The notes beneath the pieces are model-generated. The model did not search any database. It saw only the letters and a list, made by a program, of their open reading frames with translations, and was not told the origin of the DNA. Shown here piece by piece: positions 1-9,213 of a stretch of 64,000 nucleotides of DNA. Within the stretch, counting starts at the first letter, position 1; each line of letters opens with the position of its first letter. Source of the DNA: Oscillospiraceae bacterium (GTDB lineage: Bacteria; Bacillota; Clostridia; Oscillospirales; Ruminococcaceae); the NCBI GenBank assembly GCA_030533325.1, contig JAUNJJ010000005.1, forward strand, positions 1 to 64,000, read 5' to 3'. The position numbers and the translations under genes are program-made.

Positions 1-198
1 TTCTGGCGAGTGCTATCATCAGCCATTTTACACTGCTTCTTGAAATTTCTAATTTCAAGAAAACGCAGCACTAATACTTATGATTATACCACGGCAACCG
101 TGATATAGGCAATTTCGTATCCTGATAACGGTTGTCACTTATATTATATGCTCAAACGTGATTTTTATTGCTTGCCATATGAAGATAGGGGGATTCCT
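1..198 (+). other. Upstream leader of the polysaccharide locus
   Basis: No gene is seen here. Two structures stand out. A perfect 10-bp hairpin with a 3-nt loop spans 38-60 (TCTTGAAATT then its complement). A second stem pairs CAACCGT (95-101) with ACGGTTG (128-134), and its loop holds further short complementary parts (ATAGG/CCTGAT). I do not recognise a known riboswitch. The position before the first cluster gene suits a transcribed leader or attenuator, but neither hairpin is followed by a U-tract, so a terminator is not supported. Confidence 0.35.
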
Positions 199-879
199 AT
201 GGAAAAAATGACAGTATTAGAGACCAGACCGGAAATTAGTCTTGACACCAATGCTTCATTAAATCATACGTCTGTCCATAATAGAAAGTTTTGGTATAGT
301 ATCATCAAGCGTATAGGCGATGTTTTCTTCTCATTGCTTGCTTTGGTTTTACTATCCCCATTTTTGATCATTGTTTCGATTTTGATATTCTTGGAAGATC
401 GTCACAATCCGTTCTATGTTCAGGATAGAGTCGGATTGAATGGGCGGGTATTCCGAATCTACAAATTCCGCACGATGCGCGTGAATTCCCACGCGCAAAG
501 AGATGAATTATTATCACAGAACGAGGATCAGGGTGCAAACTTTATGATGACCAAAGATCCCCGAGTAACAAAGATCGGTGTTTTTCTCCGCAAATTTTCG
601 ATTGACGAGCTGCTGCAGCTTTTCAATATACTAAAATCCGATATGTCAATTATCGGGCCAAGACCATTCATTCCGGAAGAACAAGCTGAACTGCCTTCCG
701 ACAGATTACTTGTTAAGCCAGGGCTATCCTGCTATTGGCAGATCGGCGGTAAAAACAGTCTGTCAAAGGAAGAACAGATCGAACTTGACAGAAAATATAT
801 AAGAGAATGTTCTATCGGTACTGATGTAAAAATCGTGTTTAAGACGATAATTCATGTGCTTTCAGGTAAGAATGGTTGA
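199..879 (+). CDS. Polyprenyl-phosphate sugar-1-phosphate transferase (priming glycosyltransferase)
   Basis: This membrane enzyme should start each repeat unit by moving a sugar-1-phosphate from a UDP-sugar onto undecaprenyl phosphate at the inner face of the membrane. It matches the bacterial sugar transferase family (WbaP/CpsE catalytic domain): a hydrophobic segment follows the KRIGD motif (FFSLLALVLLSPFLIIVSILIF), then PFYVQDRVG, the IYKFRTMR motif and a C-terminal GLSCYWQIGGKN motif. It is short (226 aa) and lacks the N-terminal multi-span domain of WbaP. I chose the ATG at 199 because AGGGGG lies 6 nt upstream; an in-frame ATG at 148 has no good ribosome site. First gene of the cluster. 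The sugar moved is not known. Confidence 0.9.
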   Translation: MEKMTVLETRPEISLDTNASLNHTSVHNRKFWYSIIKRIGDVFFSLLALVLLSPFLIIVSILIFLEDRHNPFYVQDRVGLNGRVFRIYKFRTMRVNSHAQRDELLSQNEDQGANFMMTKDPRVTKIGVFLRKFSIDELLQLFNILKSDMSIIGPRPFIPEEQAELPSDRLLVKPGLSCYWQIGGKNSLSKEEQIELDRKYIRECSIGTDVKIVFKTIIHVLSGKNG

Positions 880-901
880 AAAATATAAGGGTGGATAATA
901 A

Positions 902-2074
902 TTGAAAGAAAGAAAAGAACGAGTGCTGATGGTCCATAATTTCTATCAAATCGGAGGTGGAGAGCATACCGTTTTCGAGAATGAAAAACGATTGCTTATA
1001 GAAAATGAGCATCATCTTGTAGAGTACACTCGTGACAATGCAGAATTAAAACATTCAGTAATCAAAAAGCTATTGTTGCCGTTTTCGACAGTTTTCTCCT
1101 TGAAAACTTATCGTGACGTAAAAAGAATAATAAAAAAAGAGAAGATAGATATTGTCCATTGTCATAACACATTTCCATTGATAAGCCCGTCAGTTTATTA
1201 TGCGGCATGGAGTTGTAATGTTCCTGTTATTCAAACAATACATAATTTTAGGTTTATGTGTCCGAATGGCATTTTCTTTTCTGATGGAACAGTATGTGAA
1301 GATTGCATTCAAAAAGGACTCGGCTGCAGTATTAAGAAAGGCTGCTATCGTAACTCTAAGCTCCAAACGATTGTGGCTGCTAATATGCTTAAAATCCACA
1401 GAATATTGGGAACATATAAAAAGCTGCGTTACATATTTCTTACAGAGTTTAACAGAACAAAATTCAAAAGCCTGTTAGGAAGCAAGTGTGAAAAGGAATT
1501 TATAAAGCCGAATTTTGAATACATCAATGATTCATCGGGCGTTTTTGAAAGAGATGATAGTTTCATTTTTGTTGGACGTTTGGACGGCTACAAGGGAATT
1601 CCTTTTTTAATGGATGCATGGAATGATATTCAAAAGGATTTATATATATTCGGTGATGGTGAATATAAGGATACAGTAATACAAGCTCAGAAGCATAATC
1701 CTCATATTCATTATATGGGGTTTAGGCAACAATCTGAAATATTTGATTATTTGAAAAGAGCAAAAGCTCTGGTATTTCCAAGCGAGCTATATGAGGGATT
1801 CCCAATGACATTGATAGAATCATTCTCGTTTGGGACTCCTGTGATTTGTTCCGATATTGGAAATGGGGCAGATATTGTAAAAAAAGCTAATGCAGGAATT
1901 GTTTTCGGCTTAGGTAATAATAATGATTTTCAAAATGCTGTCGCTAAAATCGGTGAAGCATTTGATGATCTTAGTAGTAACGCAAGAAAAGCGTATAAAA
2001 ATGACTTTACTCCAGAAGCAAATTACAAGGAGTTAAAGCGGATATATGAAAAGGTGATAAGCGAGTATGAATAG
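902..2074 (+). CDS. Glycosyltransferase family 4
   Basis: This cytosolic retaining GT-B transferase should extend the lipid-linked repeat unit from a nucleotide sugar. The N-terminal half carries the acceptor-side pattern HNFYQIGGGEHTVFENE and the mid-part IVHCHNTFPLISP. The C-terminal half has FIFVGRLDGYKGI and the donor-binding PSELYEGFPMTLIESFSFGTPVI with the E-x7-E glutamates. The 390-aa length is normal for GT4. The start is TTG, supported by AAGGGTGG about 8 nt upstream. The last 8 nt overlap the next gene, so translation is probably coupled. Donor and linkage cannot be read from sequence; FucNAc is possible because its pathway is encoded next door (inference). Confidence 0.9.
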   Translation: MKERKERVLMVHNFYQIGGGEHTVFENEKRLLIENEHHLVEYTRDNAELKHSVIKKLLLPFSTVFSLKTYRDVKRIIKKEKIDIVHCHNTFPLISPSVYYAAWSCNVPVIQTIHNFRFMCPNGIFFSDGTVCEDCIQKGLGCSIKKGCYRNSKLQTIVAANMLKIHRILGTYKKLRYIFLTEFNRTKFKSLLGSKCEKEFIKPNFEYINDSSGVFERDDSFIFVGRLDGYKGIPFLMDAWNDIQKDLYIFGDGEYKDTVIQAQKHNPHIHYMGFRQQSEIFDYLKRAKALVFPSELYEGFPMTLIESFSFGTPVICSDIGNGADIVKKANAGIVFGLGNNNDFQNAVAKIGEAFDDLSSNARKAYKNDFTPEANYKELKRIYEKVISEYE

Positions 2075-2801
2075 TAAAAGGGTGAATATAATCGGAGTAC
2101 CTATTTCAGCAGTCAATATGAATGATTGCATAGACAATATCTTTGAAAATATTGAAGCTGTTAAGGGAAACTATATATGCGTTTCAAATGTTCATACTAC
2201 AGTAACTGCTCATGATGATCCGCAGTATCATAAGGTACAGTCCGAATCATTCATGTCACTCCCTGACGGAAAGCCCTTATCTATAATCGGAAAAAAGAGT
2301 TTTCCAAATATGGAAAGAGTAACAGGACCAGATTTAATGCGAGAGATATTTGTAGAATCGAAAAAAAGAAATCTTCGCCATTTCTTCTATGGTAATACCA
2401 AAGAAAATCTTGAGAAACTGATACAAGTATTGAAACGTGATTATCCCTATCTGTCCATTTCAGGGTATGAAGCATCGGTATTTAGGGATATGAGCGCAGA
2501 GGAAGAAACTGATTTGGCGAAACGAATCAATTCTACAAAGCCTGACTTTGTATGGGTAGCTTTGGGCGCGCCGAGACAAGAATGCTTTTGCTATCGTATG
2601 AAAAATAGGATCAATGGAGTTATGGTCGGAGTTGGCGGTGCTTTCAATGTTCTCGCTGGTATTGTACCCGAAGCACCGAAATGGATGCAGAATTTAAGTC
2701 TTGAATGGCTATATAGATTGCTCCAAGAGCCTAAACGCTTATTCAAGCGGTATGCAATAACCAACACAAAATTCTTATGGTATGTGATAACAAAAAAATA
2801 A
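2067..2801 (+). CDS. WecG/TagA/CpsF-family glycosyltransferase
   Basis: Members of this GT26 family usually transfer N-acetylmannosamine (or a related ManNAc/glucosyl residue) onto a lipid-linked GlcNAc. Visible family signatures are NVHTTVTAHDDPQY, the SLPDGKPL motif holding the catalytic-region aspartate, GPDLMREIF, FFYGNTKENLEKL, and VWVALGAPRQECFCYR followed by GVGGAFNVLAGIVPEAPKWMQ. The 244-aa length is typical. The start overlaps the upstream GT4 by 8 nt. The WecB-type epimerase at 15550, which would make UDP-ManNAc, supports a ManNAc donor. The donor remains an inference. Confidence 0.9.
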   Translation: MNSKRVNIIGVPISAVNMNDCIDNIFENIEAVKGNYICVSNVHTTVTAHDDPQYHKVQSESFMSLPDGKPLSIIGKKSFPNMERVTGPDLMREIFVESKKRNLRHFFYGNTKENLEKLIQVLKRDYPYLSISGYEASVFRDMSAEEETDLAKRINSTKPDFVWVALGAPRQECFCYRMKNRINGVMVGVGGAFNVLAGIVPEAPKWMQNLSLEWLYRLLQEPKRLFKRYAITNTKFLWYVITKK

Positions 2802-2823
2802 AGGATTCAATAAGGGTGAGGAT

Positions 2824-3870
2824 ATGTCAGCATTTAGTAATAAGACTTTAATGATAACAGGCGGTACCGGCTCATTCGGCAGTACTGTCCTGAAAAGATT
2901 TCTGACCTCAGATATTGGTCAGATCAGAATATTCAGCCGTGATGAAAAGAAGCAGGACGATATGCGCCACAGCTTGCAGCAGAAACACCCCGAACACGCT
3001 TCAAAGGTGAAGTTCTACATTGGCGATGTCCGTGACATACAGTCCGTTCGTGATGCGATTCAGGGCGTTGATTACATATTTCATGCTGCCGCTTTGAAGC
3101 AGGTTCCGAGCTGCGAGTTCTTCCCTATGCAGGCGGTCAAGACCAATGTCGAGGGTACTGATAACGTGCTTCATGCTGCTGTTGAAGCAGGAGTAAAGCG
3201 AGTAGTCTGCCTTTCGACTGATAAGGCTGCATACCCGATCAACGCAATGGGCATCAGCAAGGCAATGATGGAACACGTTATATACGCTAACGCCCGTGTA
3301 GCTGCCGAGCGTGGAGATACCGTCATTTGCTGCACTCGATACGGCAATGTAATGTGTAGCCGTGGCTCTGTTATCCCACTTTTTATCGACCAGATCAAGT
3401 CTGGTGAGCCTATCACAATTACAAATCCCGATATGACACGCTTTCTTATGAACCTTGACGAAGCGGTTGACCTCGTTACATTCGCTTTTGAACACGCAAA
3501 TCCAGGTGACCTGTTCATTCAAAAGGCTGATGCTTCGACTATCGGTGATCTTGCAAAGGCAGTTCAGAGCTTGTTCGGTGATACGGGTACGAATATCATT
3601 GGTACTCGTCACGGTGAAAAGCTCTATGAAACGCTTATGACTCGTGAGGAACGTCTTAGAAGCGAGGATATGGGCAAGTATTTCCGTGTGGCTGCGGACA
3701 ACCGTGATCTCAATTACGATAAATTCTTTATCAAGGGACAAGTCCAGACACAGGCAGATGAAGCCTACACAAGCAGCAACACCACGATGCTCGATGTTGA
3801 GGGAACTGTAAAGAAAATTCTCACTACCGACTATGTGCAGGATGCGCTGAAAGGCTGGGAAAAGAAATGA
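2824..3870 (+). CDS. capE: UDP-GlcNAc 4,6-dehydratase/5-epimerase (CapE/FnlA/WbjB type)
   Basis: This should be the first enzyme of UDP-N-acetyl-L-fucosamine synthesis: 4,6-dehydration and C5 epimerisation of UDP-GlcNAc. It is an extended SDR with the NAD-binding motif TGGTGSFG near residue 13, IFSRDEKKQDDMR, the HAAALKQVPSCE block typical of CapE-like dehydratases, and the catalytic-region NAMGISKAMME with Met-x3-Lys in place of Tyr-x3-Lys. The 348-aa length fits. The next two genes are the CapF-like reductase and CapG-like epimerase in pathway order, with a 4-nt ATGA overlap to CapF. That context separates it from a stand-alone FlaA1/PseB dehydratase, which is the main alternative. Confidence 0.88.
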   Translation: MSAFSNKTLMITGGTGSFGSTVLKRFLTSDIGQIRIFSRDEKKQDDMRHSLQQKHPEHASKVKFYIGDVRDIQSVRDAIQGVDYIFHAAALKQVPSCEFFPMQAVKTNVEGTDNVLHAAVEAGVKRVVCLSTDKAAYPINAMGISKAMMEHVIYANARVAAERGDTVICCTRYGNVMCSRGSVIPLFIDQIKSGEPITITNPDMTRFLMNLDEAVDLVTFAFEHANPGDLFIQKADASTIGDLAKAVQSLFGDTGTNIIGTRHGEKLYETLMTREERLRSEDMGKYFRVAADNRDLNYDKFFIKGQVQTQADEAYTSSNTTMLDVEGTVKKILTTDYVQDALKGWEKK

Positions 3871-5066
3871 AGATACTTGTAACAGGAGCAAAGGGCTTTG
3901 CCGGCAGAAACCTTGTCGAAAACCTCAAAAATATCCGTGACGGCAAGAATAAGACTCGTCCGAATATTCAGATCGAGAAGATTTTTGAATTTGATATTGA
4001 TACGGAAAAGTCTCTCCTTGATGAATACTGTGCTCAGGCTGATTTCGTATTCAATCTTGCAGGCGTGAACCGTCCGAAGGATAACAGCGAGTTCATGGCA
4101 GGCAATTTCGGCTTTGCAAGCGAGCTGCTCGATTTTCTCAAAAAGCACAATAATAATTGTCCCGTTATGCTGTCCTCGTCATTGCAGGCTACGCTTATCG
4201 GGCGCTATGACGGCGAGTATGGCAGAAGCAAACTCGCAGGAGAAAATCTTTTCTTCGACTACGCAAAGGAAACAGGCGCAATAGTTTATGTGTACCGTTT
4301 TCCGAATTTGTTTGGAAAGTGGTGCAGACCTAATTACAATAGCGCTGTTGCGACTTTCTGCAATAATATCGCCAACAATCTGCCCATTCAGGTCAACGAC
4401 CGCAGCACACAGCTTGAACTGCTCTACATTGATGATCTGGTTGAGGAAATGCTTAACTGCTTAGAGGACAAGCCGAACCGATGCGATTATGAAGGCTTAA
4501 CTGTAGTTCCTGATGAGAACGGCATATTCTGCTATGTACCGACTACGCATAAAGTAATACTCGGTGAGATTGTTGACTTGCTTGAAACTTTCAAGGCGCA
4601 GCCTGATACTCTTATTATGCCAGAAATTCCCCATAACAGCTTTGCTAAAAAGCTCTACTCAACATATCTGAGCTATCTCCCGAAGGAGAAAACGATTTTC
4701 GACCTCAAAATGAATTGCGATGACAGGGGCAGCTTTACCGAACTGCTGAAAACTGCAAACTGCGGTCAATTCAGCGTAAATATCAGCAAGCCAAACATCA
4801 CTAAGGGACAGCATTGGCATAACACAAAGTGGGAGTTCTTCATTGTGGTAGCAGGTCATGGACTTATCCAAGAGCGCAAGATCGGTACTGATGAAGTTAT
4901 TGAGTTTGAGGTATCAGGTGATAAAATTCAGGCGGTTCATATGCTCCCAGGTTATACGCATAATATCATCAATCTCAGCGATACGGAAAATCTTGTGACC
5001 GTGATGTGGGCAAATGAGCAGTTTGATCCGCAGCACCCTGATACTTTCTTTGAGGTAGTGAAATAA
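3867..5066 (+). CDS. capF: CapF/FnlB-type bifunctional reductase-epimerase with cupin domain
   Basis: The second step in the UDP-L-FucNAc pathway. CapF combines an N-terminal SDR domain that reduces the 4-keto group with a C-terminal cupin that epimerises C3. The N-terminus has VTGAKGFAGRNLVENL, the middle has LAGVNRP and SSSLQATLIGRYDGEYGRSKLAGE (catalytic Tyr-x3-Lys), and the C-terminal 130 residues form a cupin with metal-type histidines in GQHWHNTKWEFFIVVAGHGLI and PGYTHNI. At 399 aa it has both domains. Its start overlaps capE (ATGA) and its stop overlaps the start of the next gene (TAATG), a tightly coupled operon. Confidence 0.88.
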   Translation: MKILVTGAKGFAGRNLVENLKNIRDGKNKTRPNIQIEKIFEFDIDTEKSLLDEYCAQADFVFNLAGVNRPKDNSEFMAGNFGFASELLDFLKKHNNNCPVMLSSSLQATLIGRYDGEYGRSKLAGENLFFDYAKETGAIVYVYRFPNLFGKWCRPNYNSAVATFCNNIANNLPIQVNDRSTQLELLYIDDLVEEMLNCLEDKPNRCDYEGLTVVPDENGIFCYVPTTHKVILGEIVDLLETFKAQPDTLIMPEIPHNSFAKKLYSTYLSYLPKEKTIFDLKMNCDDRGSFTELLKTANCGQFSVNISKPNITKGQHWHNTKWEFFIVVAGHGLIQERKIGTDEVIEFEVSGDKIQAVHMLPGYTHNIINLSDTENLVTVMWANEQFDPQHPDTFFEVVK

Positions 5067-6250
5067 TGGAGATAAAAACAGACTATTCGGATATAAAATG
5101 GCAGAACACCGGCAAGCTCAAGCTGCTGATAATTGTCGGCACTCGCCCTGAGATCATCAGACTTGCGGCAGTCATCAATAAGTGCAGACAGTATTTTGAC
5201 TGCATACTTGCCCATACAGGACAGAATTACGATTACAACCTCAATGGCGTTTTCTTCAAGGATTTGAAGCTCGCTGCTCCTGAAGTATACATGGACGCTG
5301 TCGGTGATGACCTCGGCGCAACGGTCGGAAACATTATCAACTGCTCCTACAAGCTGATGAGCCAGATAAAGCCCGATGCGATGCTTATCCTCGGTGACAC
5401 TAATTCGTGCCTGTCAGCTATCGCTGCAAAGCGACTGCATATCCCGATTTTTCACATGGAAGCGGGAAACCGCTGTAAAGACGAGTGTCTGCCCGAAGAA
5501 ACAAATCGCCGTATCGTTGATATTATCAGCGATGTCAACCTCGCATACAGCGAACACGCAAGGCGTTATCTTGCGGAGTGCGGTCTGCCGAAGGAACGTA
5601 CCTATGTGACGGGCAGCCCTATGGCTGAGGTGCTTCATCAGAACCTTGCCGAGATCGAAGCAAGCGATATTCATGCACGGCTCGGTCTTGAAAAAGGCAA
5701 GTACATTCTGCTCTCAGCTCACCGTGAGGAAAATATCGACACAGAAAAGAACTTTATGAGCCTTTTCACAGCTATCAATAAAATGGCTGAGAAGTACGAT
5801 ATGCCTATCCTGTATAGCTGTCACCCTCGCTCTAAGAAACGCCTTGAAGCAAGTGGTTTTCAGCTCGACAGCAGAGTTATTCAGCATGAGCCGCTTGGTT
5901 TCCATGACTACAACTGCTTGCAGATGAACGCTTTTGCCGTTGTTTCCGACAGCGGTACACTTCCCGAAGAAAGCAGCTTTTTCACCAGTGTGGGACACCC
6001 ATTCCCTGCTATCTGCATTCGTACCTCGACAGAACGACCAGAAGCTCTTGACAAGGCTTGCTTTGTGCTTGCGGGCATTGATGAAAAGTCACTCTTACAG
6101 GCAGTCGATACTGCTGTCGAAATGAATAAAAACGGAGATTATGGTATCCCTGTTCCTGATTATATTGAGGAGAATGTGTCCTCTAAGGTTGTGAAGATCA
6201 TTCAGAGTTATACGGGCATTGTTGATAAGATGGTTTGGAGAAAGAAATAG
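5066..6250 (+). CDS. capG: UDP-N-acetylglucosamine 2-epimerase family, CapG/FnlC/WbjD type
   Basis: The third enzyme of the pathway: it inverts C2 of UDP-N-acetyl-L-pneumosamine to give UDP-N-acetyl-L-fucosamine. It belongs to the non-hydrolysing UDP-HexNAc 2-epimerase fold: VGTRPEIIRLAAV, HTGQNYDYNLNGVFF, GDTNSCLSAIAAKRL, HMEAGNRCKDECLPEETNRRI, SAHREENID and VSDSGTLPEESSFF. The wording 'NRCKDECLPEE' and the 394-aa length suit the FnlC group better than WecB. A separate WecB-like paralogue at 15550 makes a distinct role likely. The ATG overlaps the capF stop. Confidence 0.87.
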   Translation: MEIKTDYSDIKWQNTGKLKLLIIVGTRPEIIRLAAVINKCRQYFDCILAHTGQNYDYNLNGVFFKDLKLAAPEVYMDAVGDDLGATVGNIINCSYKLMSQIKPDAMLILGDTNSCLSAIAAKRLHIPIFHMEAGNRCKDECLPEETNRRIVDIISDVNLAYSEHARRYLAECGLPKERTYVTGSPMAEVLHQNLAEIEASDIHARLGLEKGKYILLSAHREENIDTEKNFMSLFTAINKMAEKYDMPILYSCHPRSKKRLEASGFQLDSRVIQHEPLGFHDYNCLQMNAFAVVSDSGTLPEESSFFTSVGHPFPAICIRTSTERPEALDKACFVLAGIDEKSLLQAVDTAVEMNKNGDYGIPVPDYIEENVSSKVVKIIQSYTGIVDKMVWRKK

Positions 6251-6303
6251 CTTAAACGTTAGATAATATCAGAAGTATTCTCTTTTGAAATGGAGTGTTG
6301 CTA

Positions 6304-7698
6304 ATGAATGAATCCCGATATAAATGGATTGCATTTTTATTTCTTTCTGCCATATATGGCGCTTTACAAAACAAAATCATATTATATGTTGGTTTCTTTT
6401 TGTTTTTTTTATCATTGGCTGGTAGATTGTTAAAACGAGAAGATTCCACTAAAATTGACGAGGCGTTTATTGACATACTAATAATATCGACAATCATACC
6501 GGATAATTATATTGTAATTTTATTGTCATTACTGAGTTTTTCATTTACAATTAAATCACATGATGAAAAAGACCATATGATTGCAGCTATAATAATACTT
6601 GCAATTTGGAATGCTATTGTGAATCTTGTTTATCCTATCAACTTATTATTCTATCTTATATATACACTTCCATTTTTTATTATATATATATATTTCAAAA
6701 GATTTGACTTGAATAGAAATATTTACAATTATATTATTGTTGATTTGTATTTTATTATTGCTTCTCAGTTAATCAGCATAATAACCTATGCAATAACACA
6801 CTTAAGTATAGTTCGTGCGGCAAACGATTTGGATTGGGTAACTGGTACTTTTGGAGTATACCAGGGAAGTGTGTTAATGTTTGTTTCTATTTGCTGTTCT
6901 ACTATTCTTTTGTTTGATTTTAGCAATCAAAAAAACAAGAACAGCTTGTTATTTAGCATTATTTCGTTATTTGTAGCTTTATCAACCACGTCTGTAACTT
7001 ACACGCTTATACTTTTTATAAGTGTAATTGGCTGTTCAATACTTAGTAGTAAACTCAAAACATCAAGTAAAATTGCCCTAATATCCCTTGTTGCGATTGG
7101 AATGATTGTGTTTATATTTGCATCACCTGATTGGATACTAAATGAGATTCCAAAGCTGTTTGACCATGATTATTTTACAAAACGAATAAAAAAAATGAAT
7201 GCATATAATGATGTGTTTATTTCATTACCTAATGAATTTGGTGCTTTGCGAAGCATATTTGGGTGTGGTGCTGGACAATATTCATCAAGAGCTGCGTTAA
7301 CCTGTACAGGAACATATATAGATTCATATAAATCATTTTTCCCTGTTAGTATGAGCCAATATACAGAAAGATTTATACTCTATTCTAATAATGTGGATGA
7401 AGGAATGTCATCAAATTCTATGTCTCAAATCATTTCTATACAAGGTGAATTTGGGTATATTGGATTATTAGTTATGTTCACTTTCTTTGGCTCAATTATC
7501 AGAAAAAGTAAATCTGTTTTCAGCTTGATGATCGTATGGTTCTTTATTGGACTATTATTTGTTGATAACGTTTTGGAATTCGCTAAGTATGGAGTTTTCT
7601 TTTGGCTGTGTTTTAAGATGTGTAATAGTAACAGCACGAAACAACTAAATAGTATGATTGAATATCCAGAGAAAACAAAATTTGAAAGGAAGGTCTGA
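6304..7698 (+). CDS. wzy: Wzy-like O-antigen/capsule repeat-unit polymerase
   Basis: A polytopic membrane protein of about 464 residues with roughly a dozen hydrophobic segments and a large polar loop between residues about 290 and 365, the layout of Wzy polymerases, which join flipped repeat units on the outer face of the membrane. Wzy proteins share little sequence, so the call rests on topology and on the cluster having flippase, Wzz and phosphatase but no other polymerase. The ATG at 6304 is preferred: TGGAG lies 8 nt upstream, while the GTG and TTG just before are too close to it. The gene is strikingly AT-rich next to the capEFG genes, as expected for a strain-specific module acquired separately. 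Confidence 0.8.
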   Translation: MNESRYKWIAFLFLSAIYGALQNKIILYVGFFLFFLSLAGRLLKREDSTKIDEAFIDILIISTIIPDNYIVILLSLLSFSFTIKSHDEKDHMIAAIIILAIWNAIVNLVYPINLLFYLIYTLPFFIIYIYFKRFDLNRNIYNYIIVDLYFIIASQLISIITYAITHLSIVRAANDLDWVTGTFGVYQGSVLMFVSICCSTILLFDFSNQKNKNSLLFSIISLFVALSTTSVTYTLILFISVIGCSILSSKLKTSSKIALISLVAIGMIVFIFASPDWILNEIPKLFDHDYFTKRIKKMNAYNDVFISLPNEFGALRSIFGCGAGQYSSRAALTCTGTYIDSYKSFFPVSMSQYTERFILYSNNVDEGMSSNSMSQIISIQGEFGYIGLLVMFTFFGSIIRKSKSVFSLMIVWFFIGLLFVDNVLEFAKYGVFFWLCFKMCNSNSTKQLNSMIEYPEKTKFERKV

Positions 7699-7701
7699 AA
7701 A

Positions 7702-9213
7702 TTGGACAGTCAGTATAGAATTATTAAATGGATAAACCTAATTTATCAGCATTTAATACTTATTATAATAATCACTATATGCGGAGGAGTCGCTGCATTC
7801 AGTATTTCAAAGTTTGTTCTTCCTGTGAAATACTCATCGCACATTACGATGTATGTACAGAGTTATACAGGTATATCTGAAAACAATAATAATCAAAATA
7901 ATATCAGCAATTCCAAACAACTTGTTAATACCTACATGGAAGTGCTTAAGGACGATGAAGTAATGAATGCTGTAAGCACATTGCTTTTAGAACAATACGA
8001 TGAAGAAGATTTACGCAGAGTTTTTAATTTTGATGAAAACGGGAACATATCTTCTTCCTCATTGAGAAGTTGTCTTTCAATTAGCTCTGTAACTGATACT
8101 TCGGCTGTTACAATTACAGCTACCACATTAAATCCGAATCTTGCTGCGGATATATGTAATGATATTACTCAGGTTGCACCAAAATATGTTGAAGAAGCAG
8201 TAGGAGTTGGCTCTATCAATACGATAGGAAAGGCTAAAATTTATAAAACACCTGTTGCACCCAATAACACAAGAAGTGCAATAATTGGCATGGCAGCATC
8301 ATTCTTTATCATTGTCATGATTATTCTTGGGATTGATTATTTCGATAATACAATCAAAGAGTCCGAGAAAATCGCCAAGAAGTATGATAGGGCTATCATC
8401 GGTGAAATACAGCAGTTCGGTGAAGGAAAGAAGAAAAAGAAGGGTAAGCACAGAACTGAGCCGAGAGGCTTGCTTACCGATAAAGACGTTCCATTCAATA
8501 TAGTAGAGAGCTATAAGACGATCAGAGCAAATATTCTCTTTACTGCGGCTGATTCAGAAAAGAAGATCATTGCAGTATCAAGTCCAAATCCAGGCGAAGG
8601 TAAATCCACATCTGCGGCTAACCTTGCGATAGCTCTTGCGCAGACTGGCAGTTCAGTTCTGCTTATAGATGCTGATATGCGTAAGCCTGTTCAGCATAGG
8701 ACTTTTCAGGTAAAAAATGATGAGGGATTATCTACTCTTATCATTAAGAAGTCCTCTGTGTCAAAATCAGTTAAGAGCAATGTTATCAAAAATCTCGATC
8801 TGCTTCCGTCGGGGCCGCTTCCGCCTAATCCGTCAGAACTTCTTGCTTCGGAGAGCTTCAATAAGCTCCTTGAGCAGTTTTCATCAAGCTATGAATATGT
8901 TATCATAGATACTCCGCCTGTAAATGTTGTGAGCGATGCTATGGTTATGAAGAATTCTATCAGCGGTATCATGCTTGTAATCCGCTACGCCATGACAACA
9001 TATGAGGATTTGGCTAATTGTATGAAACAAATCGAACTGGCAAAGGTTAATATGCTCGGTTTTGTTATGAATGATGTTCACCATAATCACAGTGCTAACT
9101 ACTACAATTATAAATATAAGTACAAGAAGTACGGCTATGGTGGTTATGGATATGGCTACGGTTACGGTCAGAATCCTGACGGAGAAGAAAAGGAGGACAA
9201 AAATGCTGACTGA
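7702..9213 (+). CDS. Fused Wzz chain-length regulator and BY-kinase
   Basis: This controls polysaccharide chain length and export through tyrosine autophosphorylation. The N-terminal half is a Wzz domain with membrane segments near residues 15-38 and 193-215 around an extracellular loop. The C-terminal half is a bacterial tyrosine kinase: Walker A PNPGEGKSTSAANL (about 296-309), Walker A' LLIDADMRKP, Walker B YVIIDTPPVN, and a Tyr-rich tail in the last 40 residues with more than a dozen tyrosines (YGYGGYGYGYGYG). In many Firmicutes these halves are separate proteins (CpsC/CpsD); here they are one chain as in proteobacterial Wzc. TTG start with AAGGAAGG upstream. Its end overlaps the phosphatase start by 11 nt. 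Confidence 0.92.
   Translation: MDSQYRIIKWINLIYQHLILIIIITICGGVAAFSISKFVLPVKYSSHITMYVQSYTGISENNNNQNNISNSKQLVNTYMEVLKDDEVMNAVSTLLLEQYDEEDLRRVFNFDENGNISSSSLRSCLSISSVTDTSAVTITATTLNPNLAADICNDITQVAPKYVEEAVGVGSINTIGKAKIYKTPVAPNNTRSAIIGMAASFFIIVMIILGIDYFDNTIKESEKIAKKYDRAIIGEIQQFGEGKKKKKGKHRTEPRGLLTDKDVPFNIVESYKTIRANILFTAADSEKKIIAVSSPNPGEGKSTSAANLAIALAQTGSSVLLIDADMRKPVQHRTFQVKNDEGLSTLIIKKSSVSKSVKSNVIKNLDLLPSGPLPPNPSELLASESFNKLLEQFSSSYEYVIIDTPPVNVVSDAMVMKNSISGIMLVIRYAMTTYEDLANCMKQIELAKVNMLGFVMNDVHHNHSANYYNYKYKYKKYGYGGYGYGYGYGQNPDGEEKEDKNAD

Noticed and set aside
3001..3891. A 296-codon minus-strand frame opposite capE
   Set aside because: It is the antisense shadow of a clear SDR enzyme, has no ribosome site and shows no family motifs.
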